Origin: Heterocephalus glaber
Lineage: Eukaryota > Chordata > Mammalia > Rodentia > Bathyergidae
Reading direction: 5' to 3'
Length of the DNA stretch: 64,000 nt
NCBI RefSeq assembly: GCF_000247695.1
Contig: NW_004624801.1
Span: 2,693,209 to 2,757,208 of the forward strand
The translations under genes and the position numbers were made by a program. The notes beneath the pieces are model-generated. The model worked only from the letters and a program-made list of their open reading frames with translations, was not told the origin of the DNA and did no database searches. Positions 22,250 to 34,985 of the stretch are shown in pieces (within the stretch, counting starts at the first letter, position 1; the number at the start of each line of letters is the position of its first letter).

Positions 22250-22470
22250 ACAAAGTTATTGCCACAATAAAGCAATGACAGGGCCTATCAACACTCAATC
22301 ACCCTGGTCTGCCCTTCACAACCGGTTTGTCAAAGCTGCCCCTCCCTCCCCCTTGTTAGCTCTCTGCTCGCTTATCTGCTGCTGGAGACAGAAGTCTCAG
22401 GTTTAATTGTGGCAAATTAATTATTGAACTCCACAGCCAGCTCCTCCCAAGCACACGACAATCCCTCCCA
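22250..22470. promoter_or_regulatory. Candidate conserved regulatory element (unproven)
   Basis: Non-repeat block with clustered transcription-factor-like cores: ACAATAAAG (SOX-like) near 22265, TTGTCAAAG near 22327, CTTATCTGC (GATA/E-box-like) near 22370, and TTAATTATTG (homeobox-like) near 22417. In mammals the wider SOX9-SLC39A11 interval is rich in enhancers, which is the only reason to list this. Motif clustering alone is weak evidence. Confidence 0.2.
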
Positions 22471-22859
22471 TTCCCTGTGCTGGGGTGGGACTCACTTCCA
22501 AGGAAGTACCCAGGGGAATCACACTCAGGCCGTACCCAGAAAGGGACTGAGAGCAGCCTACTGAAACTCTTTCCCCTCCAGGAAGCCTCTCCCACCTCTG
22601 TCCATGACTCCTGGGCAAAAGAGCATCTTTCTAACAACATGGCCACATCACACTCTTTGGAAACTGACTGAGAGTGCCATCCATACCAGTAACTCACCAG
22701 CTTGTTTCTGCTGAGCCTCGTGAGCACCTGCAGATGCTTAATCAGTGTTGAATTAATGAATGAGCACAGATTAGTATCCTCTCCCATCTCAATTCTTTTT
22801 ATTGTGTAATAGTTGATATCTGCAACATAACACATGTAACTTGTTTACTTAACTGCACT

Positions 22860-22985
22860 CAGCCACTGTTTTAAGTGTTCCTTTTCAGTACTTAAATGAA
22901 ATAGGTACTGTTCCCCCTGTGCTTGTCTTATAGAGGAGGAAACCAAGGTACAGAGAGTTTAAACCAGTGAGTGACCCCCACCCCT
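22860..22985 (-). repeat. MIR SINE, antisense
   Basis: 'gaaataggtactgttcccc' then 'gaggaggaaaccaaggtacag' and 'agagtttaaaccagtg'. Confidence 0.65.
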
Positions 22986-23286
22986 AACCTTTTTGGCACG
23001 AGGGAGCAATTTCACAGAAGATCATTTTTTTTTCCCCACAAACTACTGGGGAGGGATTTGGTTTCCTTTTTTAATCAGTATATGTTTTCAACACATAATA
23101 ATTACATTCCCAGTACTAGCATCACTGCCTCAGCTCCATCTCAGATCATCAGGCATTAGAGTCTCATAAGAAGAGCACAACCTAGTTCACATGGAGTTCA
23201 CACTCCTATGAGAATTGAATGCCACTGCTGATGTGTCTGGAGGTGGAGCTCAGACTGTAACAGGAAGTGGCCATAAAAATAGATGA

Positions 23287-23375
23287 AGTGGCCAGGTTTT
23301 TAGCTCAGTGGTTCAGCTGCCAGCCTCACAAGCACAAGGTCCCTAGTTCGATCCCTGGTACCAACAAAAAAAAAA
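23287..23375 (+). repeat. ID SINE
   Basis: 'tttttagctcagtggttcag', then 'agcacaaggtccctagttcg' and 'atccctggtacc' with an A-run tail. Confidence 0.8.
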
Positions 23376-23879
23376 ATAGATGAAGCTTCTCACTTCCCGC
23401 TGTGTGGCCCAGTTCCTAACAGCCCATAGACCTCTTAGGGAGTTGGGGTCCCTTGGTTTATCACTTGCTTAGGACCCCAGAACGTGTGTGCAAGCCTAAG
23501 CATCACACTATGCTGCCCACACCTGTGGGGTCTCCCTTACGTGTAATAATAAAATGAAACCCTGGAATCTGCCCCCAATCTCAGACCCAGAACACGACCA
23601 GTCCTTCGAGATTCTCCGTGTGATTCTCCACAATCCCCCTTCTCTCCCTTCCCCAGCCAAATAAGCAAGCTGGATTGTGTTTATTATTTCTTTTATTTTC
23701 ATTGGATTTTGTTGAACATGTTACTCAGTTGTGGTTTTGAGCTTCGTAACAATAGCCTTATATCACATGTATGATCCAAGTTCCCACCCCTGAAGACCTG
23801 TCTGCATTTCCTTTATTTTCCTCTGTATGCTTCCAGTACATATTCTTCTCTCTACCTCAGCACTCATGGATATCCTCTA

Positions 23880-23976
23880 AGCTATATATATATATTTTTT
23901 TGTAATGGGAATCAAACTTGGGAACCTGCGCTTACAAGCCAGGTGGTGGAAACACTGAGCTAAATCCCTGGGCCTT
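23880..23976 (-). repeat. ID SINE, antisense
   Basis: AT-rich tail, then 'aatgggaatcaaacttggga' and 'cactgagctaaatccctggg'. Confidence 0.75.
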
Positions 23977-24454
23977 TCTAAGCTATTTTAATTTACATTT
24001 AAGGATAAGTTATTTGTGAAATATTGCAGTTTACAAAATAGTCTCTCATCCATCGACTCCTTTGGGTACACACTTTCATTCCCTTCTTTTTCTAACAATC
24101 TGGTAGGCTCTCTATACCGAGTGGGGCACAAAATGAGAACCATGTAACAAAGTGCTTCTGGGTATTTCTGGGCAGCCTAGAAATGTAGCTGGGCACTGAG
24201 ATCAATATTTCTTGGAATTTTTTGAGGCAAAATAATGTAATATAATAAAGCTAAGGATAGGCTTTGGAGCCAGACTTATGGGTTTGAATTCCTCTGCATT
24301 AATCAGTTATTGGCACAAAAGTGTTGAAAACAAACCATTTGAGCACTAGTGGCTTTATTCCTACACTTGCAGGCCTGCAGGTGGACTGTGGTTCTGTGAT
24401 CCAGGATGGACTCAGGCTCAGTGGCTTATTGGCCTCCTGTTGGTTGAGCTTGGA

Positions 24455-24960
24455 TCAGTTAACAGCTGCTGCATAACTAATTACCCCAGAACTCAGTGAC
24501 TCCGGTCAACACTGACTTATTTTTCATTACTCTTTGGTCTGAATAGCTGATCTGCTGGTCTTTTCTGTGGCTACTCCATACTGTTCTGCAGTGGGTGCCA
24601 GCTATTCACTGGGGCTCCTCAGTTCTCCACTTTGTGGCTTCTCATTCTTTAGCAAGTCAAACCAATTGCCTCACAACGTTCTGGATGAGCTCAGGGTTCT
24701 AAAACAGCCAGAGTCCAACAGGAATGATCTATTAAGGTCTAAGATCAGGGACCCACACCTTTTGCTACTGCTACATTCTACTGGTTAAAGCAAGTCAAAA
24801 GCTGGCCAGCCCAGGTTCAGGTGAAGGGGGGAGAGATAGCGTTCCCCACTCTTGATGACAAAAGTGGCATGTTCACATTGCAAAGGAGTGTGGATTTAGG
24901 GTGGTGTGATTCATGGCAGGGAGGTAATTATTAACACAGTCCACCACAGTTGGGTCAAAT
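24455..24960 (-). mobile_element. MLT1-like LTR, antisense
   Basis: 'agctgctgcataactaatta', 'ctcagtgactccggtc', 'tctactggttaaagcaagtc' and a 'cattgcaaaggagtgtgga' to 'cagtccaccaca' terminus follow the reverse complement of the older MLT1 subfamilies. Confidence 0.65.
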
Positions 24961-26148
24961 CCACTTGGGTTTTCTTCTGCAGCCCAAACTGAAGGGTCAG
25001 AAGTGACCTAGGACATGCTTTTCTTGAGGCAGACCACAGGAGCCCAAACCAAGTCAAAGTCCACAAGTACCTCAAAGACACTGTCCCTGGCATGGTCACT
25101 AACATTCCATTGCCTGATGCTAGTCACTCGGCCAAGGCCAACCTCATGATGCAGAGCTAGTGGGAAGAGGTATATGTGTGCATAAGAGTAATGATAATCG
25201 AAGCTATAATAACTCCACTGTTAAATAGTTCAAATATTTAAACCATAGGCCAACATGGGATAATTCATCCCTTAGTGCAGTGATGGTGAACCTGTTTGAG
25301 CTTTCAATGATACAGAAAGCTCACTGCAGCACATGTGCCATACATATGTTTACCACCACAGCCTTAGAGGATTGTTGTAAAGCAAAGTGACCAATGTGTC
25401 CTATTTGCCTGGGACTTTGCTGCATTTTAGCATTCCAAGTCCTATATTACATGAAACCTTTCAGTCCTGGGAAAATTAACGGTTGGCCACACTATTTTAA
25501 AGAGTACATGAGATCCTCCCAGCAACCCCTAGCTAAGTATCATGATAGTGATGAATCACACTCTCCAGAAGAGAAAAGCAACATTTTAGTGGCCACCCAC
25601 ACTGCCCATGAGATAACCAATATTGAAACCCAGTTCTCCCAAAGCATCTGTCTCCCATGACACATGCCCACACTCACTGCACACCAGGACTTGCTGTTGG
25701 AGGTCTTCTCTCCTTGGTCTTATAACAGCCCCTTGGAGGGGAATGAACACATTGTAAAGACAAAAACTAGGCTCAGAGAGGGTAAAGAGGGCACATGCCA
25801 ATGATAACATGAAGTTTTAGGTCCAGCCTGGAGCAGTGGGTACACACAGGAAATGCTAGCTAATGGAAACAGAGGGGCTAGCCCATAACCAGCCAGAGCC
25901 TTGAGATGCAGGGACCAGGATGCCCCGCAAGGCCCCCATGTGACCTGGTCGTTGTTGGGCTTGCCTGAGAATGGCTGACCCTCAGCCCTGAGCTTCTCAC
26001 ACCCCTGTGATTCTAGACCTTAGGAAAGTGGTCCACACTGACCCAGTTGGATTCCAATTCTCACCTGGTCTCAGACTTGGTGGCTCTGTAGTTCACAGCA
26101 AGCAGTCGAACATCCCTGGGCCTCAATTTCTTCATTCATGAATCACTT
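24961..26148. other. Unique non-coding DNA
   Basis: A short stretch at about 25262-25360 ('gtgatggtgaacctgtttga' and 'cacatgtgccatac') resembles hAT-type MER remnants. Otherwise nothing recognised. Confidence 0.4.
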
Positions 26149-26498
26149 CCATGGTTTGAAAGTGTCTTTCAAAATCTCATATGTTGGAAACTTAATCTCC
26201 CAATTCATGTGTCAATAGCATTTGGCAAGTATTTTGATTAGATGAAGTCACAAAGTGGGGTCCCAATGATGGTACCAGTGGTTTTATAAAAGTAAGAGAC
26301 CTGAGCTAGTACACCTGCTCCATCTCACCATGTTGTGTCCTCTGCCATCTTACAATGCATCAAGAAGCCCTTCAGCAGATGCTGGCACCTTGATATTGGG
26401 CTTGCAAACCTGCAGGAAAGTGTAAGCTAAAAGACTCCTCTTCTTTATAAACTACCTGGTCTTGGGTATTTTGTTATAGTAACAGGTAATGAATGAAG
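26149..26498 (+). mobile_element. MaLR (MST-like) solo LTR
   Basis: 'ccatggtttgaaagtg', 'tcatatgttggaaacttaat', 'aagtggggtcccaatgatgg' and 'ctacctggtcttgggtattt' then 'gttatagtaacag': a full MaLR LTR in order. Confidence 0.75.
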
Positions 26499-27261
26499 GC
26501 AATTATCTACTTGCCTTCCCAAGAACTTCTGGGAAAGCGAGCAAAAGACTCCACTGAGCCAAGAGGTGACATTGTAGGTGCCCAATAGATACGGTTTATT
26601 ACCTTTCTTCCTCGTAGATGTATCTTGTCACGAAAGAGTATTGAATTTGGGATCAGAACACAAAGTTTATGTTTCCATCAGCTATTTAAAAGCCATCCAT
26701 CTCCTTGAAGGTATGGATTCACTTGAGTGTGAATTGTAATTCTTGCTTAGGGTTCTCATTGATGGTCAGGATGATCCAATCAGATGGGAATGCGACTAAG
26801 GTCAGTCAACTCAAAGGCATATAGGTATACATGCAGGTGAGGGGCAGAGTGTGTGGCCTCTGCCTGAGCATCAGTGAAGCCATGAGTGAAATGATCGGGG
26901 TGAAACCGATGAGGGTTTTAGCGAAGAGACTATAAAGCACCCAGTTTTCCTCAGTTCCTCCAGGGAATGCCCACTCTGAGATTGGGAACCACCACTCCTC
27001 TTTCCTTTTCCAAGGGCATCCAAAGGACAAGCACCTTTTGGTTGGAATGTTTTCCAAATACTCAACATCTGGAAGGAGCAGTTACAAAGGCTCCCTTTGT
27101 ATAGCTAGAAAATGCACTGGTGGTCAAACAGCACCAGACCTCACAGAGCTGGGAAAGGCAGGGGCAGTGAGAGAGTGATGGAAGTGAACAGACAAGAAGC
27201 CCGTGAGAGGGTATAGAGGACAAAGTCTTCAAGAGGTGTGTCCAGTGGCCATAAATCATGG

Positions 27262-27350
27262 CCATTGCTTATCTAGCACTTCCTCTGTGCCATGGGCTAT
27301 TCTAAGTGCTTTATTTATAGTGCCTTATTTATGGAAAAGGTTTGAGAGGT
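27262..27350 (-). repeat. MIR fragment, antisense
   Basis: 'ctagcacttcctctgtgcca' and 'ttctaagtgctttatttat' match the antisense MIR/L2-like 3' segment. Confidence 0.5.
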
Positions 27351-27474
27351 AGTCAGGGTGAGGGAGGAAGATATAGTCTAAGGCATACAGATGCAGAGAC
27401 TGCAGAGAGCAGAAGACATAGGCAGTAAAGTGATATCTATGTGCCCCTGCACCTACTTGGCTATCTTAGACACT

Positions 27475-27795
27475 TTCCCACCGGTGGGACAAAATACGTG
27501 ACACTCACAACTTAAAGGAGGAGAGATTCATTTGGCTCACAGTTTCCAGTAGGTTCAGCCCAAAGTTGGCTGGCTCTGAAGCACAAATGGCAGGATGGGA
27601 GGCCCCCATCCCATGGCAGCCAGGAAGCAGGGAGAGAGAAGGGAGGAGCCAGGGGCAAAAATACACCCGTCCATTCACACTCCCAGCGGTCCCACCTCCT
27701 CACAGCTCCTTTAGCCATGAACTCATCAATGGTTGACCGTTTTCCAAAAGCCCTACCTCTGAACATGTAAGTCTCCTGGGGGGATATTCTAGATC
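27475..27795 (-). mobile_element. MaLR solo LTR, antisense
   Basis: 'aaaggaggagagattcattt', 'ggctcacagtttcc', 'gtcccacctcctcacagctc' and 'aaaagccctacctctgaaca' follow the reverse complement of an MST/ORR-type LTR. Confidence 0.6.
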
Positions 27796-28029
27796 TAAAA
27801 TATAAGAAATGGTAACAACCAACATCAGTCTCCCAAGAATCATCTGGATTCTTCTATGGTAAAATAGGCCATCCCAAGAGAAAAGCCCTCTAGAGAGTGA
27901 TATTTGGAGATCCCCAGTGAAAAGTCATGCCTTTGTTGATTCATCCTACAATGAAGTTTACCAGTTGTGAAATATCATTCACCCTAAATTCAGAGCATTT
28001 GATAAGTCATGTGTTACCAGGTATTTGGA

Positions 28030-28480
28030 GAAAAGTCCTGGGTAGGAAAGATAGTAACCAAAATAATAAAATGGTGGGGTGGGAAAAGAGAAAAAAAAAA
28101 GTAAAGAGAGACAATGCAGGGAGCAAGAGAATAAAAATTATCCACTCCTTTCATCACTATTTTTGAAGAGATAAAAGAAGGTACCGTATCCAAGAAATAA
28201 GAATAGGAGGCCACAAGAAGCACTGTATGGCAATAAGTGAGCGCTTTTGAAAAGTAAAAATGGAATGGTAGAAATTAAATTTAGAAAGTCAGTAGAAGAA
28301 TTGGAGTATAATGTTAGGCAAGTCATAAGGCAGAAAAAGATGAGCTAAGTACAGGAGAAATTATAACAAAGAGGACCAAAGTAACAGTTCCAAGACCCAA
28401 CCAATAAGAATTATAAGAGACAAAAAGAAAAAAATTCAAGAGGAGGAAATTGTGAAATAAATCATATATGAAAGTAGACA
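28030..28480. repeat. A-rich region, possible LINE/LTR interior
   Basis: Strongly purine-biased on the plus strand (A-runs near 28092). Minus-strand frames encode Phe/Leu-rich nonsense. It may be part of an L1 5' region, but I cannot assign a family. Confidence 0.4.
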
Positions 28481-29230
28481 TGAATTTCCAGGTTAAAACA
28501 GGTTGCAAAGCCCGTACCGTGAGATTTCGGTATGGCCCCTTCCATGTCCTCAGTGGGCAATGGGTTTTTCATATCTCGCATCACTCTGACTCACCATGTC
28601 GTCTCCTTTTTCCACTTGGAAGGATGTGTGTGATTACAGTAACCCAGTGGGGAAACCCAGGGCAATCTGATTTTAAGGTTAACTGATTGACAGCCTTCAT
28701 TCCATTTGCAACCTTAATGCTCCTCTGCCATGAAACAAAGTATTCCAGGGATCTGGATGTGATTATAGACATCTTCAAGAAGCCCTTATTCTGCCTACCA
28801 TATGGCACATTGCAGCTTTGTACAAAACCTGGGTCATTTTATTTGGGATAAAGGGAAGGATGGATGCTGTGGAAGCATATACACTACACAGTAGAAAGAC
28901 AGGAGGACAGGAGGAGGCAAAGCATCCATGGCACCATGTAGCAATGGCTCCAACCCTAGACTGAGCCTCTAGTGTACTTCAGGGTCAGGGAGAATAGGGT
29001 CGAGCCGCTGTGGGGAGACTTTTGTTGCAAGAAGGTAAAGGCAAACCTAAGCAAATGTGGACTTTTCAAGGTAAAAAATTAATAAATAATATCTGAGTTC
29101 AAAATAGAGAGGGATGCCAAGGCAAGCAACATTTTGGGAAAGAGAAAAAAAGGAGGGCAGAGCATGACTGATTTTCTTTAAAAATGTTTTCGTGCAGTTT
29201 GCCTTATGAAGCAGGTATCTTTTACTTAAT
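28481..29230. other. Unique non-coding DNA
   Basis: No exon, RNA gene or repeat recognised. Confidence 0.45.
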
Positions 29231-29231
29231 A

Positions 29232-29312
29232 AGTCCTGGGGCGATGCCTCGGGGTTAAACCTACATTAGAGAATTGCTCTACCACTGAGGAACATCCTCA
29301 CCCCTTTTTAAG
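29232..29312 (-). repeat. ID SINE, antisense
   Basis: 'cctcggggttaaacctacat', 'gagaattgctctaccactga' and 'acatcctcacccc'. Confidence 0.75.
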
Positions 29313-29324
29313 AATTATGTTTTG

Positions 29325-29522
29325 AAGTTGAACACAGTGGTGCATTCTTGTAATCCCAGGAATCTAGGAGGCCGAGGCAGAAGGATCACAAGTTTGAGCC
29401 CACCTTGGGCAACTTAGCAATTTATCAAGAGCCTGTATCAAAAGTACAAAGGGGGACTGGGGATATAGCCCAGTACAAAAGGCTCTGGGTTCAGGGTTCA
29501 ATCCCTAGTACTACAAAAATAA
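29325..29522 (+). repeat. MEN-type composite SINE (B1 then ID)
   Basis: B1 part 'cacagtggtgcattcttgta', 'gaggccgaggcagaagg', 'gtttgagcccaccttggg' is followed by ID part 'ggactggggatatagcccag' and 'gggttcaatccctagtac' with an A-rich tail. It shows both halves in one element. Confidence 0.9.
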
Positions 29523-29640
29523 AATATTTTGAGATAGGATCTAGCTAAGTTGCCCAAGGCAGTCTTGAACTCTTGATTTTCCTACCTCGGTCTCTTGAGT
29601 AGCTTGGGATTAGATGCATGCATCAATGCATCTGGCGAGG
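29523..29640 (-). repeat. B1-derived SINE, antisense, abutting the MEN element
   Basis: 'tttgagataggatctagc', 'aagttgcccaaggcagtc' and 'cctacctcggtctcttgag'. It sits head-on against the preceding sense element and forms an imperfect inverted pair. Confidence 0.8.
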
Positions 29641-31415
29641 AATAAAATTTTAATTTAAAAAAATGGTGAACATGGTTAGGAGCCTCTGCAGAAAATACCC
29701 GGAAGGCCCAAAGAAAATGCCCACTCCTGTGGTCCTGCTGATTGGCCTGGGCAGGTCTGGCTGGGAGTGTCTCCGGGGACACTGCGGTACCCATGTGGAG
29801 CACAGCCAGGAGGTGACCCCAAAGCCTCAGCTCAAGAAGGGTCCAAATGTGCCTTTCCCAGTGAGGGTGCCCAGGACCCACTGCCCCTGCCCGGCTACGT
29901 AGGGCAGGAAGTTGGGACAGAATCCTACTCCTCACCCCTAACAAGCCCCTGCTTTAGAGCAGAGCTCAGGAGAGCAAATCAAGAGAAGAAACACCAGGGC
30001 CTGGTTTTCAGGAAGAAGTGGGTGGCCCCAGACCATTCCCCCTGTTGCGTCTCCTCTCTGAGCTGGCTATGGGGAGCACGGCCCAGATCTTTATCACCCA
30101 GCAAGGCTCTGGCACACTCAGAGTGTGATACACCTGTCTCCACCATCAGGCAAATGAGTGGCTTCACAGGCAGAGGCCTGTCCTGCCAAACAATGCTCCT
30201 CTTTGTCCCCGCCCAAGGCTTGGGGAGCCGCAAGGAAGCCAAATCCATCAGCGCTTGTCAGGGCTCTTGGCGAACACAATGCAGGTTGTGATCCGCATTC
30301 CCCAGCCTAGCCTCAGGCTTCCAGCAGGCAGCTCTAACTGACACGCAATGCATCAGCCTTCTAAGAGCTGGGTGTGGGGACCCGGAGAAGGGGGACACGG
30401 CTCTCCTTCCCAGAAGCCAACCGGGGCCAGAGAAGGTGCCCCTGAAACTCTGACACAGCCTAGTCTTACACCCAGCCCCGAGACAGCATAGCATGAAGAA
30501 AAATCACTTCCCCAAGTTGGCAAAGGCTCTTCTGGCTATTTAGCAAAGATGTGAACCTGGGAGGTGCTCACTCTTGGCTCCCATGCTCAACAGGAAAAGG
30601 ACAGACCGGGGAGGAGGGAGCTTAGAGGTGTGAATTCCCAGAGAGATTTCCTGCCAAGGAAGCACCTGTTGGAAAGGGCTAGCCTCCTCTTTTGTAAGCA
30701 GAGAGCTAGCAGGCTTGACAGAAGTTTGAGGGTTTCATGGTTGGAGAGAACCTGGAAGTCTACTTCCATGGAGGCTGTTCACATTTTTTTGTGGATCTCT
30801 CAACGTGTAAATCACTGGGGAAACCCAGGGCAGTCTGTCTGGTCACCTTCCAGCCATGAGACCACAGCCACCAGGTCAGGAATATTATGAGCCTTTTCCT
30901 TGGACAAACAACTCTTCTTCTGCACACATTCAGATCGACCCTGGTGCTCCACGCACAAGAGGGGAGGGGAGGGAGGAAGAGGGCGGAGTCACAATCTGCA
31001 GTTCCCTGGGGGTGGGGTCCTTGGCGCACTTTGCCTAGACCACGGTAGCAAGGCAAGTTCAGAGCCATAATTAGAGCCAATTCAGACATGCTGCCTAGGT
31101 CCTCCCCCTAGGCTAAACTCACAGACTTCTTTATGGGCATGAAATGAGCTAACAAATGAGTTTCGAAAAAAGCACAAATTCCCAGAGAAATATAGGATAT
31201 TTGAGCCAAATAATATCAAGTAAGATTTTATGTTTTTGGCCAAGGGCTGCTGCTTAACTAAAAGGAAAGCAATAAAATATGTGTAATACACAACCTCTAT
31301 AAATTATAGTCATGTAGTAAATTGATGTGGTAAATTATAGTTATATAGTGAATTATATAATGTCACTTTGCATGTGTGTGATAATGACATCAGAGTCATG
31401 GAAAGGAGAAATCCT
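29641..31415. other. Unique non-coding DNA, moderately GC-rich
   Basis: Open frames of up to 174 codons lie here on both strands without recognisable domains or splice context. I see no gene. Confidence 0.45.
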
Positions 31416-31417
31416 TT

Positions 31418-31800
31418 CTGTCTTAGTCCATTTTCCATTGATATAATAAAATAGAGACTGAATAATTAACAAAGAATAGAGGTTTATGTAGCTCATGTTC
31501 TAGAGGCTAGAAGTCTGAGACAAGAAGCTGGCATCCGCTGGGCTTCTGGTGCCTTCTTGCTGCAATAGCAAGCAGAGGCTATTACACGGCAAGAAAGAAC
31601 AAGCAAGCCAAAGAGACCTTGGTTTATAACAAAGCCACTCCGGAGATAATCCATTGATTAGTCTGTTCATGAGGACAGAGCATTCACACCCAATCACTTC
31701 CCCAACGTCCTAGCTCTCCAATATCATTAACATATGACTTTGGGGATTAAGTTTCCAACACATGAAATTTGGAGGAAACATTGAAGCTGCAGCATTTTCT
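31418..31800 (-). mobile_element. MaLR (MST/MLT-type) solo LTR, antisense
   Basis: 'ctgtcttagtccattttcc', 'gaggtttatgtagctcatg', 'ctagaggctagaagtctgag' and 'tttccaacacatgaaatttg' are in the order of an antisense MaLR LTR. Confidence 0.75.
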
Positions 31801-31869
31801 TTTTCAACATCCATACTGGGTGATTTATGAATAAAATGAGCAGATGTCTTTTTTTTTTTTTTTTTTAAT

Positions 31870-32045
31870 CACAAGCTAGAGGGGACAGGGCAGGACTGGC
31901 CAGGCTGGGTAGTTGATAGAATTGGGCAATGGCCCTGTGAGGGTTCATGATTCCATTCTGCTTACTTCAGCATAGGTTTGAAATTTTCAATAATAAAAAA
32001 TTGAACAAAAGCAAAATGTAAAGACCAAAATGGAATAAAGAATAA
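31870..32045 (+). mobile_element. L1M 3'-end fragment
   Basis: A 22-base T-run precedes it (31846-31867). 'ccattctgcttacttcag' and 'tttgaaattttcaataataaa' are typical of the L1M terminus. Confidence 0.5.
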
Positions 32046-34465
32046 GTCTGCAAGTATACAAGCCTACGTATGCCTTCCTCAAGCAAATGCTTAGATCAGG
32101 CCTTACTTTTAAATTGTAGTGGCTAAAGTGAATTTGGTTTCACTTTTTGTAACCAGACAATAAGAAAGAGAGTAAGCTCCAAACAGTTTCAGGCAATAAA
32201 CCACTCATAATTTCTGGTAGGATTTCAGAGCAGAATCTAGATACATTTGCTCACAAAACATGTCTGCAGTAGTACCAGATTGTGCCACACAATGGGAGAT
32301 CGAGTGGAAGGTCCTCTGAATTCCAGATCGCTCCTAAAATCAGAATGCATTTTGATCAAAGCTATAGGGTTTAAAAGAACACTGCCCCAAAGACTTCTGT
32401 GGGTAGAAGGGAGAGAGAGAAAAGCAGTTAGGGGATTGGCTGGCAATGATCACTATCAGTCATTCAGTATCTCAAGGTAATGCAGCTCAAATAACCTGAA
32501 GGATATTGCTGTTATTTTTGCTTGAGAGAAGTGCAATTCCATTTACAACTGCTGTATTGGTCAAGCACATGTTGCCACTTAATCTCTTCAACTTGGTCTT
32601 TTGTTCTAAGTGGACTGTGCCGGCTGAGGTGAAGATTGGAGAGAGAATATGGAAAGCAACGACCTCCATACCTGAATCATAACAGTCCCATCCACGTGTA
32701 TGGCTGTAAGACCTTAGCCTCCTTATCAACTTCATTCAAGTTTCAAACACTCTGGGATGGCTCAGTGCCTTTCTGCACCTGCCAAGAAAGTCTAACTGGA
32801 TAGTGGTGCCAACCAATTCACAGACCATGGGTAACACAGGGAGTGGATGCTTCTAAGAGAAGCAGGGTACCAGGTGCTCATGGGTAATAACCCAGAGGCC
32901 AAACGGATGGCATCAGTCTCCCTGACCAGCGAAAGGAAGTAGGAAGCGGAAGCTGAGGCCACAGTGGGAAGAACTGGGCCTGGGCGGTGGTGCCAGCCCT
33001 GGGTAGAGATTGATGGGTTTCCAAGGCACCCTGTGCCCTACCTGTTACCTGCACCTTTCCAAACCACAAAGCCCTGCTGGGGGCTCCCTGCCAAAGCTGA
33101 TCGCAATCAGCCATGCTATCAGCATTGTCATCTCCTACACGTGTGCAGTGATGTGAGCACCAAGTGTGCACCCTTGAGGTACTGTGGCTTTTCCCAAAGC
33201 TGTGTTCCCTGGCGATCCAGGCTCAAGGTGGCACATTTCCACAAGGGTGCCCACAGTGCTGACTAAGCATCCTGCTCACCCTCTGCCCCTTCTGGCTTAG
33301 CCTGCTTTTCCACCCCAGACTTAAACCTCAAGATGAGGTCGTACCATGCACCTGTTTTCATCTTTGTCTTTCACTGCTGGGAAGTGAACATTCAGAATGA
33401 GACAGCCCATGGAGAAAAACGCGCAAACCTCAACTTCCCTTTGCCCTTGATGGCTGTACCGAAGGCTGGAGCTTTGGGGGTGAGGACACGGCAGGGGCAG
33501 CAGTGGTTTTCTGGTTTGGAGAAGAGCATTTTACTTTTCAGCACCTGCCAACCAGATAGGTTTGCCAAGAACTCTACCTTAAGCAAACACACACCTACAT
33601 CACCCTTCTTCCCAAAGAGGCATAACCTATGGGGTAAGGAAACAGCTCCGAGGAAGGAGGATGATAAGGGTTCCTGAACCTCGCTGGTTTTCAGAACATG
33701 TTCCATCTTAATCTCCACCAGAAGACTTGAAAGCCAATTTTACCCAATCTCCCTTACTCCCGAAGACTGGGCTCCAAAGCAAGAAAGTTAAGGTTAATTT
33801 TGACGTTTGAGATTTTTGCTGTTTTTATTATAAAAGTCCATCTTATAATTTTGAATATGTTGTTTATACTTTTTATACATGCTTTGGGAGATATTCAGGT
33901 CTATGTCGTCTTGTAGATTTATTAGATCTAGTAGACCACTTTGGTTACTGTTTTCTCCCTGGCTCCTGACCCTTTTCCTCCCAATGCATCCACACAAAAA
34001 ACAACCAGTGGCTGAGGTGCAAATAGCCCTGTCACAGAATTTGTGCTATTGGGAGTTGATTTTAAAAGTTCCTGGACCGAAATAAAGGTTGTGAGTAAAA
34101 TCAAGGAATTGCTGCGACACCCCAGGGGTGTCTATGTGGAACTGATAGCTTGAATCCAAAGCATTTGTGTAGTCAGCTCCACTGTGGGTCTCTAGTTCCT
34201 GTCACAGGGTCATGCAAAGAAACCAAGAGTTGGTCACAGCCCTGATCCACAGCTCTGGGAGATCAGCCCATGGAAACCCCTCAGAGAACAAAGTGGAGAG
34301 GCCATGACTCCGAAGGGCTCACTCAGCACAGCCATGCCCTCAGGTAGCTGTCCTTGACTCCAGCCCCTTCCCTGTTCATGCATCCCTCCCACCCATTCAG
34401 GGCACCACTTTGGAGTACCCATGACAAAGAGAGATGATTACACCCTATTGGTACCACATCCCATG
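32046..34465. other. Unique non-coding DNA
   Basis: I find no exon, RNA gene or clear repeat. AT-rich at 33790-33880. Confidence 0.45.
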
Positions 34466-34467
34466 TA

Positions 34468-34985
34468 GTAGTTCGCTGCATCGTGCTTATCTTGATGGAT
34501 GAAAAAGGTGACCATGAACCTTTGAAATCAACTCATAGGACCTGGGTTTATGGGCCAGCTGACAATGGCAAAGGTGATGGGACATCACTCTCACGAATAC
34601 ATGACATTCTCTGAGAGTCTCTTTTTCTAGCTGACTTACTGGAGGGACTCATTCCTGGCTTGATGCATAAGTAGTCATGTTGGGAGGGCCCTGTGGCAAG
34701 GACTCTTGTAGCCTCTGGGAACAGTGAGTTCCTGGGAAATGGGGGAAGCCCTGTGAGCAGCAGGCCCCTGTCCTAGCCCTGGCAGGAGGGGTGTGCCACC
34801 ACCGATGGAGGTGAGCCTGGAGGCAGATTCCTCACAGTCAAGCTCCAAGGAGAACATCGTGCAGCCAACACTAGGATTGCAGTGGGTGAGAGCCTGAGCT
34901 GAGGGCCAAGTGAAACTGTGTTCAAGCTCCTGGCTCGCAAATGCTGAAACAGTCTATGTCATTTTAATCTGCTAAATTTTTTGTA
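34468..34985 (+). mobile_element. MLT1-like LTR
   Basis: 'tcttgatggatgaaaaaggt' near the start and 'atctgctaaattttttgtag' followed by 'acacatagcaatagg' at the end agree with an old MLT1-type LTR. Confidence 0.5.

Noticed and set aside
29767..30291. 174-codon plus-strand frame
   Set aside because: No domain, no splice sites matched, low-complexity stretches only by chance.
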